Shown here: positions 34,261 to 42,914 of the stretch, piece by piece | How positions within the stretch are numbered: the stretch's first letter is position 1 | Layout of the letters: every line of letters begins with the position of its first letter | NCBI RefSeq assembly: GCF_018130695.1 | Contig: NZ_JAFCJX010000021.1 | Coordinates: forward strand, 1 to 64,000 | Length of the DNA: 64,000 nt | Direction: 5' to 3' | Origin: Bradyrhizobium jicamae | Lineage (GTDB): Bacteria; Pseudomonadota; Alphaproteobacteria; Rhizobiales; Xanthobacteraceae | The notes under the pieces: model-generated | Told to the model about the DNA's origin: nothing | Seen by the model: the letters and a program-made list of their open reading frames with translations, nothing else | Databases searched by the model: none | Program-made: the position numbers and the translations under genes

Positions 34261-35013
34261 TCAGTGGAAGACGCGTCCCGCGTCGATGACGACGGTTTGA
34301 CCGGTCATGGTCTCGGTGCGGCACATCGCGACCACCATGTCGGCGCAGTCGTCCTTGTCGGCCGGTTTCTTCAAGAGCGAGCTTGCCGCGGAACGCTCGA
34401 CCTGCTCGGGCTTGAGATTGGCGGTCGCGCGCGTGCCTTCGAGCAACCCCGGCGCCACGCAGTTGACGAGCGTCTCCGGCGCCAGTGCCACCGCCATGCA
34501 GCGTGTCAGGTGAACCAGCCCTGCCTTCGACACGGCATAGGCGATGGAAGATCCGGTCGGGCTGAGCCCCGCGACCGAGGCGATGTTGACGATGCGACCG
34601 CGCCCTTGCGCCTTCATGACGGGAGCGACCGCCTTGGTCAATTGCATCGGTCCGGTCAGGTTGACGGCCATGATCTTGTTCCAGACATCAGGTGTCAGAC
34701 TATCGAGATCGCTGAACGGGATCGAGACGTTGTAGGCGGCGTCGTTGATCAGAAGGTCAAGGCGGCCGAAAGCCTTTGTTACGTCGCCGACCAGCCGATC
34801 GACGGCCGCGTCGTCGGTGATGTCACAGGCGAAGGCTTGCGCTTTGACCTTATGGCGGGACATCAGTTCGTTGGCGACGCCTTCCGCTTGCTCGCGACTG
34901 CGCGCATACATCACAGCGATATGGGCCCCTTCCTGCGCCAGCGCGTGGCAGATGCGCTGCCCAAGACCGCCATTGCCACCCGTCACCAGTGCCACTGAGC
35001 CCTTTAGGTCCAT
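34261..35013 (-). CDS. Short-chain dehydrogenase/reductase (FabG-like)
   Basis: The 250-residue SDR begins MDLKGSVALVTGGNGGLGQR with the TGxxxGxG cofactor loop. It has NDAAYN (the NNAG-like motif), the catalytic Ser in VNIASVAGLS, and the active-site YxxxK in YAVSKAGLVHL. It is a cytoplasmic NAD(P)H-dependent oxidoreductase of unknown substrate. The ATG at 35013 follows GGGAGAG and gives normal SDR length; the long upstream in-frame extension to 35181 is rejected. It is monocistronic. Confidence 0.9.
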   Translation of the reverse strand: MDLKGSVALVTGGNGGLGQRICHALAQEGAHIAVMYARSREQAEGVANELMSRHKVKAQAFACDITDDAAVDRLVGDVTKAFGRLDLLINDAAYNVSIPFSDLDSLTPDVWNKIMAVNLTGPMQLTKAVAPVMKAQGRGRIVNIASVAGLSPTGSSIAYAVSKAGLVHLTRCMAVALAPETLVNCVAPGLLEGTRATANLKPEQVERSAASSLLKKPADKDDCADMVVAMCRTETMTGQTVVIDAGRVFH

Positions 35014-35239
35014 CACGTCTCTCCCTTGGTGCGAATGCAGGCCGTGGCTGCAGTCCCGGGCAGCTCGCGCGCTCGTTGCTTGTGCTTCTCGACTACGCTC
35101 AAACGGCCGCGCTGTCGATTGCGCCGAAAGCAGCGAATCGAGGTAGCGGCCAGTGCCGGACGGGCGCCGGCTACTGTGCATGGGGTTGTTTTCGATGTTT
35201 TGATCGGGAGTGCCGTCGCAGTGGCGGTCGCGCCGCGCC

Positions 35240-36034
35240 TTACTGCCCCAGCGGCTTCAAAATCTTGATCAGCTCGCCGTGCACGAACTCATTCCCGCAC
35301 ACCACGTGCCCGGTCACCAGCGGGTCGTCATTGCCCTGGATGCCTGACACGGTGCCACCGGCTTCCCTGATCATGAGCAGGCCGGCTGCGATGTCCCAGG
35401 CGTTGAGATTGCGCTCCCAGTAGCCGTCGAGGCGGCCGGCGGCGACGTAGGCGAGGTCGAGGGAGGCGGCGCCGAAGCGGCGGAAGCCTGCGACCTTGGG
35501 CTGCAGCGCGGCCATTTCCTGCAGAGCCAATTGATGATTGCCGCGGCCGATATGCGGCAGGCCGCAGGCGACGACGCATTCGTCGAGCTGGCGGCGGCCG
35601 GCGACGCGCAGGCGCGTGTCGTTGAGGAAGGCGCCCTTGCCGCGCTCGGCGATGTAGAGCTCGTCGGTCGCCGGGTTGTAGATCACGCCGGCGATGATGG
35701 TGTCCTCGCGCTTGAGGCCGATCGAGATCGCAAATTGTGGGATGCCGTGCAGGAAGTTGGTGGTGCCGTCGAGGGGATCGACGATCCAGGTGTGGCTCTT
35801 GTCGGTGCCTTCGCGAATTCCCCCTTCCTCGCCGAGGAAGCCGTAGCCGGGGCGGGCCTTGGCGAGGTCGTCGTACAGCATTTCCTCGGCGCGCTTGTCG
35901 GCCTTGCTGACGAAGTTCGCCGGGCCCTTCAGCGAGACCTGCAGCTGCTCGATTTCGCCGAGGTCGCGGCTGAGGCTGCGGCCGGCGCGGCGCGCGGCCT
36001 TGACCATGACATTGATGAGCGCGGAATAGAGCAT
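35240..36034 (-). CDS. suhB: Inositol monophosphatase family protein (SuhB-like)
   Basis: The 264-residue protein carries all metal-binding motifs of the family: FLGEEGG, WIVDPLDGTTNFLHG and NAWDIAAGLLMIREAGG. It hydrolyses inositol-1-phosphate or similar sugar phosphates with Mg2+; in E. coli SuhB also assists rRNA antitermination complexes. It lies 90 bp downstream of the Sel1-repeat gene on the same strand. Which physiological role dominates here is not evident. Confidence 0.88.
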   Translation of the reverse strand: MLYSALINVMVKAARRAGRSLSRDLGEIEQLQVSLKGPANFVSKADKRAEEMLYDDLAKARPGYGFLGEEGGIREGTDKSHTWIVDPLDGTTNFLHGIPQFAISIGLKREDTIIAGVIYNPATDELYIAERGKGAFLNDTRLRVAGRRQLDECVVACGLPHIGRGNHQLALQEMAALQPKVAGFRRFGAASLDLAYVAAGRLDGYWERNLNAWDIAAGLLMIREAGGTVSGIQGNDDPLVTGHVVCGNEFVHGELIKILKPLGQ

Positions 36035-36124
36035 GTTGGAAACGCTTGTGTGATCGGGGGAAAACGGCTGACTTCGCCGAAAGTTATGGACTGGGTGCCC
36101 TCTGAAGGAGGCGACGTCAAGGCG

Positions 36125-37252
36125 TCATTTGACGTTGTTTCCGATCCATTTCCGGGCAGCTGCCTCGGCCTTGGCGCGGTCCGCGGGGCTCAGGTCGGAC
36201 AGCATGCCGTCGAGGTCCGGGTCACCCTTGCCGGCGGTCTTGGCGATAATGTGCCATTTCAGCGCCTCGACCTTGTCCTGCGGCACGCCCGCGCCGACCG
36301 CCAGCACATGGGCGAGGCGGTTCTGCGCGATCGGCGAGTTCTGCCGCGCCGCCTTGCCCAGCAGGGCCACCGCGGCCGGCTTGTTCTGCGGCGTGCCGGT
36401 GCCGTTGAACAGCGCGATGGCGTATTCGACCTCGGCATCGACATTGTCGGCGAGCGCCGCGGCCTGCAGCAGCCGCGCCGCCTTCTCGAGGTCCTTTGGC
36501 ACTCCGGTGCCCTCCTTGTAGAAGGTCGCGAGCGCGTATTGCGCCTCCGGGCTGCCGGCGTCGGCCGCCATGCGGAGCAGCTCGGCGGAGCGCCTGGTGT
36601 CCTGCGGCAGCGTCTGGCCGTCGAGATAGAGCAGCGCGAGGTTATAGGCCGCCTTGGGCTCGCCGAGCTTGGCCGCGGAGGCCAACAGCTTCACGGCGTC
36701 TTCCTTGTTCACGGGGCCGCCGCGCCCGGCGATCTTCATCATCGCCAGTGCGAACATCGCCTCGCGGTCGCCGGCGTCGCTAGCGCGCTGATACCATTGC
36801 AACGCCTTGCCGTAGTCGCGCTTGACGCCGAGCCCATTGGCATAGAGCTCGCCCAGCATGGTCATTGCCTTGGGGTCGTTGTTGTACTGCGCGCGCGAGG
36901 TGGCGAGGTCGAGCGCGGTCTTGTACATGCCGCGCTGATAGGCGCCGTAGACGAGATCGACACTGGGATCCTCGAAAGCCGGCGAGGGCGACGGCGATGG
37001 TGTCGGCGTCGCGGCCGGCTTGGGCGCGGCCTTCTTGGCGGCGGCTGCCGCCTTGGCCTTGGCGGCATCATGGGTTGAGGCTTTCGGCGCCTCCTTCTTC
37101 GCAGCCGGCGACTCTTTGCTTGCCGGCGCCTCCTTCGGCGGTTTGGGCGCAGGCGTCTGCGCGACCGGCGGCGTGATCGAGAGCTGCGCCAGCGCACTGC
37201 CCGCGAGCATCGTGCAGCCGAGCGCGAGCGCTATCGGACCGAGACGCTTCAT
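36125..37252 (-). CDS. Exported Sel1-repeat (TPR-like) protein
   Basis: This 375-residue protein has a signal peptide (ending ...GSALAQ), an Ala/Lys/Pro-rich linker (about 30-95), and about six Sel1-like repeats such as AMTMLGELYANGLGVKRDYG, ALATFYKEGTGVPKDLEKAA and RLAHVLAVGAGVPQDKVEAL. These repeats mediate protein-protein contact in the periplasm. The start ATG overlaps the stop of the ThiE-like gene by 4 bp (37249-37252), so the two are translationally coupled. Binding partner unknown. Confidence 0.87.
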   Translation of the reverse strand: MKRLGPIALALGCTMLAGSALAQLSITPPVAQTPAPKPPKEAPASKESPAAKKEAPKASTHDAAKAKAAAAAKKAAPKPAATPTPSPSPSPAFEDPSVDLVYGAYQRGMYKTALDLATSRAQYNNDPKAMTMLGELYANGLGVKRDYGKALQWYQRASDAGDREAMFALAMMKIAGRGGPVNKEDAVKLLASAAKLGEPKAAYNLALLYLDGQTLPQDTRRSAELLRMAADAGSPEAQYALATFYKEGTGVPKDLEKAARLLQAAALADNVDAEVEYAIALFNGTGTPQNKPAAVALLGKAARQNSPIAQNRLAHVLAVGAGVPQDKVEALKWHIIAKTAGKGDPDLDGMLSDLSPADRAKAEAAARKWIGNNVK

Positions 37253-37929
37253 TCCTGTGCGGCCCCGGCGTTGGCAAACGTCTCGGCATGCGCCTGCGCA
37301 ATCGTCTCCGCGACGTCAGTCAATGCCGCCTTGGCGCCGCGCGGATCGGCCCAGATGAAATCGCCGACCAGCACGAAATCGGCGCCGGCGGCAGCGAACT
37401 GATGCGCCTCCTCGCGCGAGATCGCATAGCCGACGCAGGGCGGCTCGAACAATTCGTCCCACCAGCCGAGCCGCTCGGCGATCGCTTCCGCAGATGGCCG
37501 CTGCCCGCTCGCATCGGGCTCGCCGAACAGCACGTAGTCGGCGCCGGCTTCGCCCGCGGCCATCGAATCGTGTCGGGTCGACAGCCCGCCGACACCGACG
37601 ATGCGGTCGGGCTTCAGCGACGGCATCGCGTCTTCCATCGCAGCGATGCCGGTGAGATGCGCGCCATCGGCGCCGCCGCGCGCGACGAGATCGGCGTGGC
37701 CGTCGATCAACAGCGCTGCGCCGGCATTCTGGACGACCGGTGCCAGCGCCTTCACCCGCGAGATCATGCCGCGCTGATCGGTCTCGCGCAGCCGCACCAG
37801 CACGGCTGCGACGTCGGCCGCCGCCAGCAGCTCGGGCAGGGCGCCCACAAGCGCGGTCGTGTCATCGACAACAGGCGTCGCGAGATAGAGCCGCGGCGCC
37901 GGGCGCGGTGGAGGAGGTTTTGTCGCCAA
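37249..37929 (-). CDS. ThiE-like TIM-barrel protein (thiamine-phosphate synthase family, divergent)
   Basis: The 226-residue protein aligns by eye with thiamine-phosphate synthase: RLYLATPVVDD at the start, ALLIDGHADLVARGGADGAHL in place of the INDR...GADGVHLGQED segment, and GAGEAGADYVLFGEP-like C-terminal strands (AGEAGADYVLFGEPDASGQR). The asparagine-aspartate pair of INDR and the GQED residues are not conserved, so synthase activity is doubtful. It starts immediately after the class I aldolase stop and overlaps the Sel1 gene, placing it in a carbon-metabolism operon rather than a thiamine one. Confidence 0.78.
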   Translation of the reverse strand: MATKPPPPRPAPRLYLATPVVDDTTALVGALPELLAAADVAAVLVRLRETDQRGMISRVKALAPVVQNAGAALLIDGHADLVARGGADGAHLTGIAAMEDAMPSLKPDRIVGVGGLSTRHDSMAAGEAGADYVLFGEPDASGQRPSAEAIAERLGWWDELFEPPCVGYAISREEAHQFAAAGADFVLVGDFIWADPRGAKAALTDVAETIAQAHAETFANAGAAQE

Positions 37930-38955
37930 TTACGCCGCCTTTTTCTCGAGACCTGCGTCCCATTTGCCGGTGCTTGCCAGGCCATTCATCTTCGCGCGAT
38001 GCGCGAAGGCCTGCTGGCCGGCCACAACATTTTCGACCTTGCCGGACCACGCCTTCTGCGGCGCCGCCTGCAGCGCGCGGCCGTAGGAGAAGGTCAGCTT
38101 CCAGGGAAGGCCGCCGATCTTGTTCATGGCGTCGAGATGCGCGGTCGCTTCCTCGTCGCTCTGGCCGCCGGACAGGAAGGCGATGCCGGGCACCGCGGCG
38201 GGCACGCAACTCCTCAGCAGGCGGATGGTCTTCTCGGCGACCTCCTGCACGGAGGCCTGCTTTGCGCATTTCTTGCCCGAGATCGCCATGTTGGGTTTCA
38301 GGATCATGCCTTCGAGCGCAACACGCTGCACGCGCAATTCCTGGAAGGTGCGGTTCAGCACACGCTGGCTCACCTCATAGCAGCGGTCGATATCGTGATC
38401 GCCGTCCATCAGCACTTCGGGCTCGACGATCGGCACGATCTGCGCGGCCTGGCACAGCCCGGCGTAGCGCGCCAGCGCATGCGCATTGGCACGAATCGCG
38501 GTCTGCGTCGGAATCCGTGCCCCGATATCGATCACCGCGCGCCATTTCGCAAAGCGCGCGCCGCGCTCGTAATATTTTGTCAGCCGCTCGGCGAGCCTGT
38601 CGAGGCCGACGGTGACGAGCTCTCCCGGACAGTTCGGCAGCGCCTGCGTGCCCTCGTCGACCTTGATGCCGGGGATGGCGCCTGCCTGCTCGATCAGTCT
38701 GACCAGCGGCGTGCCGTCCTTGGCATTTTGCCAGATCGTCTCGTCATAGAGGATGACGCCGGAAATATACTGGCTCATCGCTTCCTTCGAGCGGAACAGC
38801 ATCTCGCGATAGTCGCGGCGGTTGTCCTCGGTCGACTCGACCTTGATGGCGTCGAAACGCTTCTTGATGGTGCCGGAGGATTCGTCGGCGGCGAGGATAC
38901 CCCTGCCTGGGGCGACCATGGCGACGGCAATTTTGTTGAGGTCAGTCAGATTCAT
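37930..38955 (-). CDS. Class I fructose-bisphosphate aldolase
   Basis: The 341-residue Schiff-base aldolase starts MNLTDLNKIAVAMVAPGRGI. It has the conserved GRGILAADESSGTIKKRF, the lysine-bearing active-site segment LEGMILKPNMAISG, and the GIAFLSGGQSDEEAT phosphate-binding region. It cleaves fructose-1,6-bisphosphate to DHAP and GAP in glycolysis, or the reverse in gluconeogenesis and the Calvin cycle. The ATG at 38955 follows a strong GGAGG; the frame opening to 39216 includes repeat DNA and is rejected. A class II enzyme is encoded just upstream. Confidence 0.93.
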   Translation of the reverse strand: MNLTDLNKIAVAMVAPGRGILAADESSGTIKKRFDAIKVESTEDNRRDYREMLFRSKEAMSQYISGVILYDETIWQNAKDGTPLVRLIEQAGAIPGIKVDEGTQALPNCPGELVTVGLDRLAERLTKYYERGARFAKWRAVIDIGARIPTQTAIRANAHALARYAGLCQAAQIVPIVEPEVLMDGDHDIDRCYEVSQRVLNRTFQELRVQRVALEGMILKPNMAISGKKCAKQASVQEVAEKTIRLLRSCVPAAVPGIAFLSGGQSDEEATAHLDAMNKIGGLPWKLTFSYGRALQAAPQKAWSGKVENVVAGQQAFAHRAKMNGLASTGKWDAGLEKKAA

Positions 38956-39103
38956 CGAGAGGTCCTCCCAATTCGCTTCTGCCTTGCCTGCGAAAATAGA
39001 CCGTTCTCGGGCAATTGCCGAGTTAACGTTCGTCGCAGGGTAAAGGGGGAGGGGCGTAAGGAAGGCATATCGGACGAGGCGCAGCGGCATCGGCACCGCG
39101 CTC

Positions 39104-39226
39104 CCTCTCCCGCTTGCGGGGGAGGGTCGGGGTGGGGGTGCTTCCGCGTTGGGATTCCCTGTGTGGAGAGAGCCCCCACCCGCCGTACTCTTCGAGTACG
39201 TCGGCCTCCCCCGCAAGCGGGAGAGG
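39104..39226. repeat. Intergenic inverted repeat, family D copy 1
   Basis: CCTCTCCCGCTTGCGGGGGA at the left and its complement CCTCCCCCGCAAGCGGGAGA at the right bound the element, with a CGTACTCTTCGAGTACG palindrome inside. It lies between the two aldolase genes and accounts for most of the 321-bp gap. A related element occurs at 59704-59862. Confidence 0.8.
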
Positions 39227-39276
39227 CGAAGAGAGTTCGCGGATGTTGAAGATCGATCAGGCCACCCGCGCGATCG

Positions 39277-40344
39277 CTACGCGACCTTGGGATCCAGATC
39301 GCCCTTGGCGTAACGCTTGGCCATGTCAGCGGTGGTCAGCACCTTCTTGATCTTGCTGGCTTGCCCCGCGGTGTTGAATTCCTGCAGGCGCTGCTTGCAC
39401 AGCTTGGTCATGGCTTCCATGGCCGGCTTCAGGTATTTGCGCGGATCGAACTCTTCCGGATTGTCGTTCAGCACTTTCCGGATCTGGCCGGTCATCGCCA
39501 TGCGGTTGTCGGTGTCGATGTTGATCTTGCGCACGCCGTTCTTGATGCCGCGCTGGATCTCGGCAACCGGCACGCCCCAGGTCGGCTTCATCTTGCCGCC
39601 ATTGGCGTTGATGATCGCCTGCAGGTCCTCCGGCACCGACGAGGAGCCGTGCATCACGAGGTGCGTGTTCGGCAGCTTGCGGTGGATCTCCTCGATCACC
39701 TTCATGGCGAGGATGTCGCCGTCAGGCTTGCGGGTGAACTTGTAGGCGCCGTGCGAGGTGCCCATCGCGATCGCCAGCGCGTCGACCTTGGTCTCCTTGA
39801 CGAACTTCACGGCCTCGTCGGGATTGGTCAGCAGCTGGTCATGCGACAGCTTGCCCTCGGCGCCATGGCCGTCTTCCTTGTCGCCCATGCCGGTCTCGAG
39901 CGAGCCGAGCACACCGAGCTCGCCTTCCACCGAGATGCCGCCGAGATGGGCCATGTCGGTCACGGTCTTGGTGACGCCGACATTGTAGTCCCAGTCACCC
40001 GGCGTCTTGCCGTCGGCCTTCAGCGAGCCGTCCATCATGACAGAGGTGAAGCCGGCCTGGATCGCGGTCATGCAGGTCGCGGGCTCGTTGCCGTGGTCGA
40101 GATGCACGCAGACCGGAATCTGCGGATAGATCTCGGTGACGGCGTCCATCATGTGCTTGAGCATGACGTCGTTGGCGTAGGAGCGGGCGCCGCGCGAGGC
40201 CTGGATGATCACGGGCGCGTCGACCTCGGAGGCTGCCGCCATGATGGCCAGCGCCTGCTCCATGTTGTTGATGTTGAACGCCGGGACGCCATAGTCGTGC
40301 TCGGCCGCGTGGTCGAGCAGTTGCCGCAACGTAATGCGAGCCAT
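39277..40344 (-). CDS. fba: Class II fructose-bisphosphate aldolase
   Basis: The 355-residue zinc aldolase begins MARITLRQLLDHAAEHDYGV. Metal and substrate motifs are present: PVCVHLDHGNEP (zinc His), SVEGELGVLGSLETG, AIAMGTSHGAYKF and LVMHGSSSVP. It is of the CbbA/long-chain type used in glycolysis, gluconeogenesis and the Calvin cycle. It lies 47 bp after pgk on the same strand, within the tkt-gap-pgk-fba series. Having class I and class II enzymes side by side allows use under different metal or carbon conditions (inference). Confidence 0.94.
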   Translation of the reverse strand: MARITLRQLLDHAAEHDYGVPAFNINNMEQALAIMAAASEVDAPVIIQASRGARSYANDVMLKHMMDAVTEIYPQIPVCVHLDHGNEPATCMTAIQAGFTSVMMDGSLKADGKTPGDWDYNVGVTKTVTDMAHLGGISVEGELGVLGSLETGMGDKEDGHGAEGKLSHDQLLTNPDEAVKFVKETKVDALAIAMGTSHGAYKFTRKPDGDILAMKVIEEIHRKLPNTHLVMHGSSSVPEDLQAIINANGGKMKPTWGVPVAEIQRGIKNGVRKINIDTDNRMAMTGQIRKVLNDNPEEFDPRKYLKPAMEAMTKLCKQRLQEFNTAGQASKIKKVLTTADMAKRYAKGDLDPKVA

Positions 40345-40391
40345 TCCAATTCTCCCTGTACTTGCAGCGCTTTCGCGCCGATCGATGTGAA

Positions 40392-41588
40392 TTAGCGCTT
40401 CTTCAAGACCTCAACGCCGGGCAGCGGCTTGCCTTCCATCCATTCAAGAAACGCGCCGCCCGCGGTCGAAACGTAGGAAAAATCTCCGCCGACGCCGGCC
40501 TGGTTCAGCGCCGCGACGGTGTCGCCGCCGCCGGCGACCGTGATCAGCTTCTTCGCCCTGGTGCGCTCGGCGGCGTGCTTGGCCGCCGCCACGGTGCCTT
40601 TGTCGAACGGCGTCAGCTCGAAGGCGCCGAGCGGGCCGTTCCAGACCAGGGTTGCCGCGTCGTCGATCGCGGCATGGATGCGCGCGATCGATTGCGGGCC
40701 GACGTCGAGGATCATGCCGTCGGCCGGGATGGCGTCGAGGCCGTAGGCGTGCGACGGCGCGTTGGCCGCGAACTGGTTGGCGACGACCGCATCGACCGGG
40801 AGGATGATCGCGCAATTGGCTGAATTGGCCTTCTCGACGATGCGCAGCGCCGTTGCGGCGAGATCCTTCTCCGCGAGCGACTTGCCGACCGCTGTGCCCT
40901 GCGCATGCAGGAAAGTGTTGGCCATGCCGCCGCCGATCACGAGCGCGTCGACCTTGGTCACGAGGTTTTCGAGCAGGTCGATCTTGGTCGAGACCTTGGC
41001 GCCGCCGATGATCGCGATGACAGGCTTGGTCGGGGCTTCCAGCGCCTTTTCCAGCGCGACCAGTTCGGCCTGCATGGTGCGGCCGGCATAGGCCGGCAGC
41101 TTGTGGCCGAGGCCTTCGGTGGTGGCATGCGCGCGATGCGCAGCCGAGAAGGCGTCGTTGACCCAGATGTCGCCGAGCTTTGCGAGCTCAGCAACGAAGC
41201 CGGCGTCGTTCTTTTCCTCTTCCTTGTGGAAGCGGGTGTTCTCGAGGCAGAGAATGTCGCCGTCCTGCATCGCAGCCACAGCCTTGGCGGCGGGCTCGCC
41301 GATGCAGTCGTCGGCAAACGCAACGGGCTTCTTGATCACCCTGGACAGCGCGTCAGCGACCGGCTTCAGCGAGTCTTTGGCGTCGCGGCCCTTGGGCCGG
41401 CCGAAATGGGCGAGCAGGATCACCTTGCCGCCCTTGTCCGAGATTTCGGTGATGGTCGGCGCAACGCGCTCGAGCCTTGTCGCGTCGGTGACGCGGCCAT
41501 TTTCCATGGGGACGTTGAGGTCGACGCGCAGCAGCACGCGCTTGCCCTTCACGTCGACGTCGTCGAGGGTGCGGAATGATTTTGTCAT
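40392..41588 (-). CDS. pgk: Phosphoglycerate kinase
   Basis: The 398-residue protein has RVLLRVDLNVPMENGRVTD, LLAHFGRPKGR, WVNDAFSAAHRAHATTEG, and the nucleotide-binding GGAKVSTKIDLLENL and VAGGGDTVAALNQAG. It interconverts 1,3-bisphosphoglycerate and 3-phosphoglycerate with ATP. The ATG at 41588 gives the standard start (MTKSFRTLDDVDVKGK); the upstream frame to 41717 runs through repeat DNA and is rejected. It lies between gap and fba on the same strand. Confidence 0.97.
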   Translation of the reverse strand: MTKSFRTLDDVDVKGKRVLLRVDLNVPMENGRVTDATRLERVAPTITEISDKGGKVILLAHFGRPKGRDAKDSLKPVADALSRVIKKPVAFADDCIGEPAAKAVAAMQDGDILCLENTRFHKEEEKNDAGFVAELAKLGDIWVNDAFSAAHRAHATTEGLGHKLPAYAGRTMQAELVALEKALEAPTKPVIAIIGGAKVSTKIDLLENLVTKVDALVIGGGMANTFLHAQGTAVGKSLAEKDLAATALRIVEKANSANCAIILPVDAVVANQFAANAPSHAYGLDAIPADGMILDVGPQSIARIHAAIDDAATLVWNGPLGAFELTPFDKGTVAAAKHAAERTRAKKLITVAGGGDTVAALNQAGVGGDFSYVSTAGGAFLEWMEGKPLPGVEVLKKR

Positions 41589-41602
41589 GAGGCGATATCT
41601 CT

Positions 41603-41734
41603 TGTCCCGGGCGCTGCGCAGCGCGTAGCGGTGCGCTGCAGAACCGGGACCCACGCAGGGGTGGGTCCCGCGGTGGCATGGGTCCCGGCTCAGCAGTGCA
41701 GCGTCTCGACGCTGCACTGCGTCCGGGACACGAG
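41603..41734. repeat. Intergenic palindromic repeat, family C copy 1
   Basis: The element runs from TTGTCCCGGGCGCTGCGCAG to GTCCGGGACACGAG, with inner hairpins such as GGGACCCACGC...GTGGGTCCC. It fills the gap between gap and pgk. A second copy of the family lies at 58938-59072. Confidence 0.75.
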
Positions 41735-41741
41735 ACTTCGG

Positions 41742-42749
41742 TTACAGCAGCTTGCCGATCGCAACCGCCGTGTCGGCCATGCGGTTCGAGAAGCCCCACT
41801 CATTGTCGTACCAGGACATCACGCGCACCAGCGTGCCGTTCTGCACCTTGGTCTGGTCCTCGTGGAAGGTCGAGGAGTGCGGATCGTGGTTGAAGTCGAT
41901 CGAGACGTTCGGCGCTGACGTGTAGCCGAGGATGCCCTTGAGCTGCTGCTCGCTGGCGCGCTTCATCGCCGCGTTGATCTCCTTGGCGTCGGTGGCGCGC
42001 TTGGCAACGATCTTCAGATCGACCACCGAGACGTTCGGGGTCGGCACGCGGATCGCGACGCCGTCGAGCTTGCCCTTCAGCTCCGGCAGCACCAGGCCGA
42101 TCGCCTTCGCCGCACCCGTCGAGGTCGGAATCATCGACATCGCCGCCGCGCGGCCGCGATAGAGATCCTTGTGCAGGGTGTCGAGCGTCGGCTGGTCGCC
42201 GGTGTAGGCGTGGATCGTGGTCATGAAGCCGGTCTCGATGCCGACGAGATCGTTCAGCACCTTGGCGACCGGAGCGAGGCAGTTCGTCGTGCACGAGCCG
42301 TTCGAGATCACCATGTGATCCTTGCTCAGCGTGTCGTGGTTGACGCCGTAGACGATGGTGGCATCGGCGCCATCGGCCGGCGCGGAGACCAGCACGCGCT
42401 TGGCGCCGGCGGTCAGATGCGCCGAGGCCTTGTCCTTGGCGGTGAAGATGCCGGTGCATTCCAGCGCGACGTCGACGCCGAGCGCCTGCCACGGCAGCTT
42501 GGAGGGATCGCGCTCGGCGGAAACCTTGATCTTGCCGTTGCCGAGTGAGAGCGAGTCGCCGTCGACGGTCACGGTGCCGGGGAAGCGGCCGTGCACGCTG
42601 TCGAAGCGCAGCAGATGTGCATTGGTCTCGACCGGGCCGAGGTCGTTGATGCCGACCACCTCGATGTCCTTGCGGCCGGACTCGGCGATGGCGCGCAGGA
42701 CGTTGCGGCCGATGCGGCCAAACCCGTTGATCGCGACGCGAATTGCCAT
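41742..42749 (-). CDS. gap: Glyceraldehyde-3-phosphate dehydrogenase, type I
   Basis: The 335-residue protein shows the NAD-binding start VAINGFGRIGRNVLRA, the catalytic cysteine in SNGSCTTNCLAPV, the phosphate-binding STGAAKAIGLVLPEL and the C-terminal WYDNEWGFSNRM. It oxidises GAP to 1,3-bisphosphoglycerate. INDLG at the adenosine-ribose loop (acidic Asp retained) suggests NAD use. It lies between tkt (165 bp upstream) and pgk in the central carbon cluster; the gap to pgk holds a palindromic repeat. Confidence 0.97.
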   Translation of the reverse strand: MAIRVAINGFGRIGRNVLRAIAESGRKDIEVVGINDLGPVETNAHLLRFDSVHGRFPGTVTVDGDSLSLGNGKIKVSAERDPSKLPWQALGVDVALECTGIFTAKDKASAHLTAGAKRVLVSAPADGADATIVYGVNHDTLSKDHMVISNGSCTTNCLAPVAKVLNDLVGIETGFMTTIHAYTGDQPTLDTLHKDLYRGRAAAMSMIPTSTGAAKAIGLVLPELKGKLDGVAIRVPTPNVSVVDLKIVAKRATDAKEINAAMKRASEQQLKGILGYTSAPNVSIDFNHDPHSSTFHEDQTKVQNGTLVRVMSWYDNEWGFSNRMADTAVAIGKLL

Positions 42750-42914
42750 GCTGGTGTCTCCTCTAATAGCTGCTGCCGGCCCCGAGGGATGGCTCCCACG
42801 AGGGTTTTACGGCGGAACGCCCGGTTCGGCCGGGCGGAAGCGGAAGATTGTGGGGCTTTGGTAATCCTTTTTTGCCCCAAGCTCAACCGTCTGCAGCGAT
42901 GTTCCAGCGAGGCC

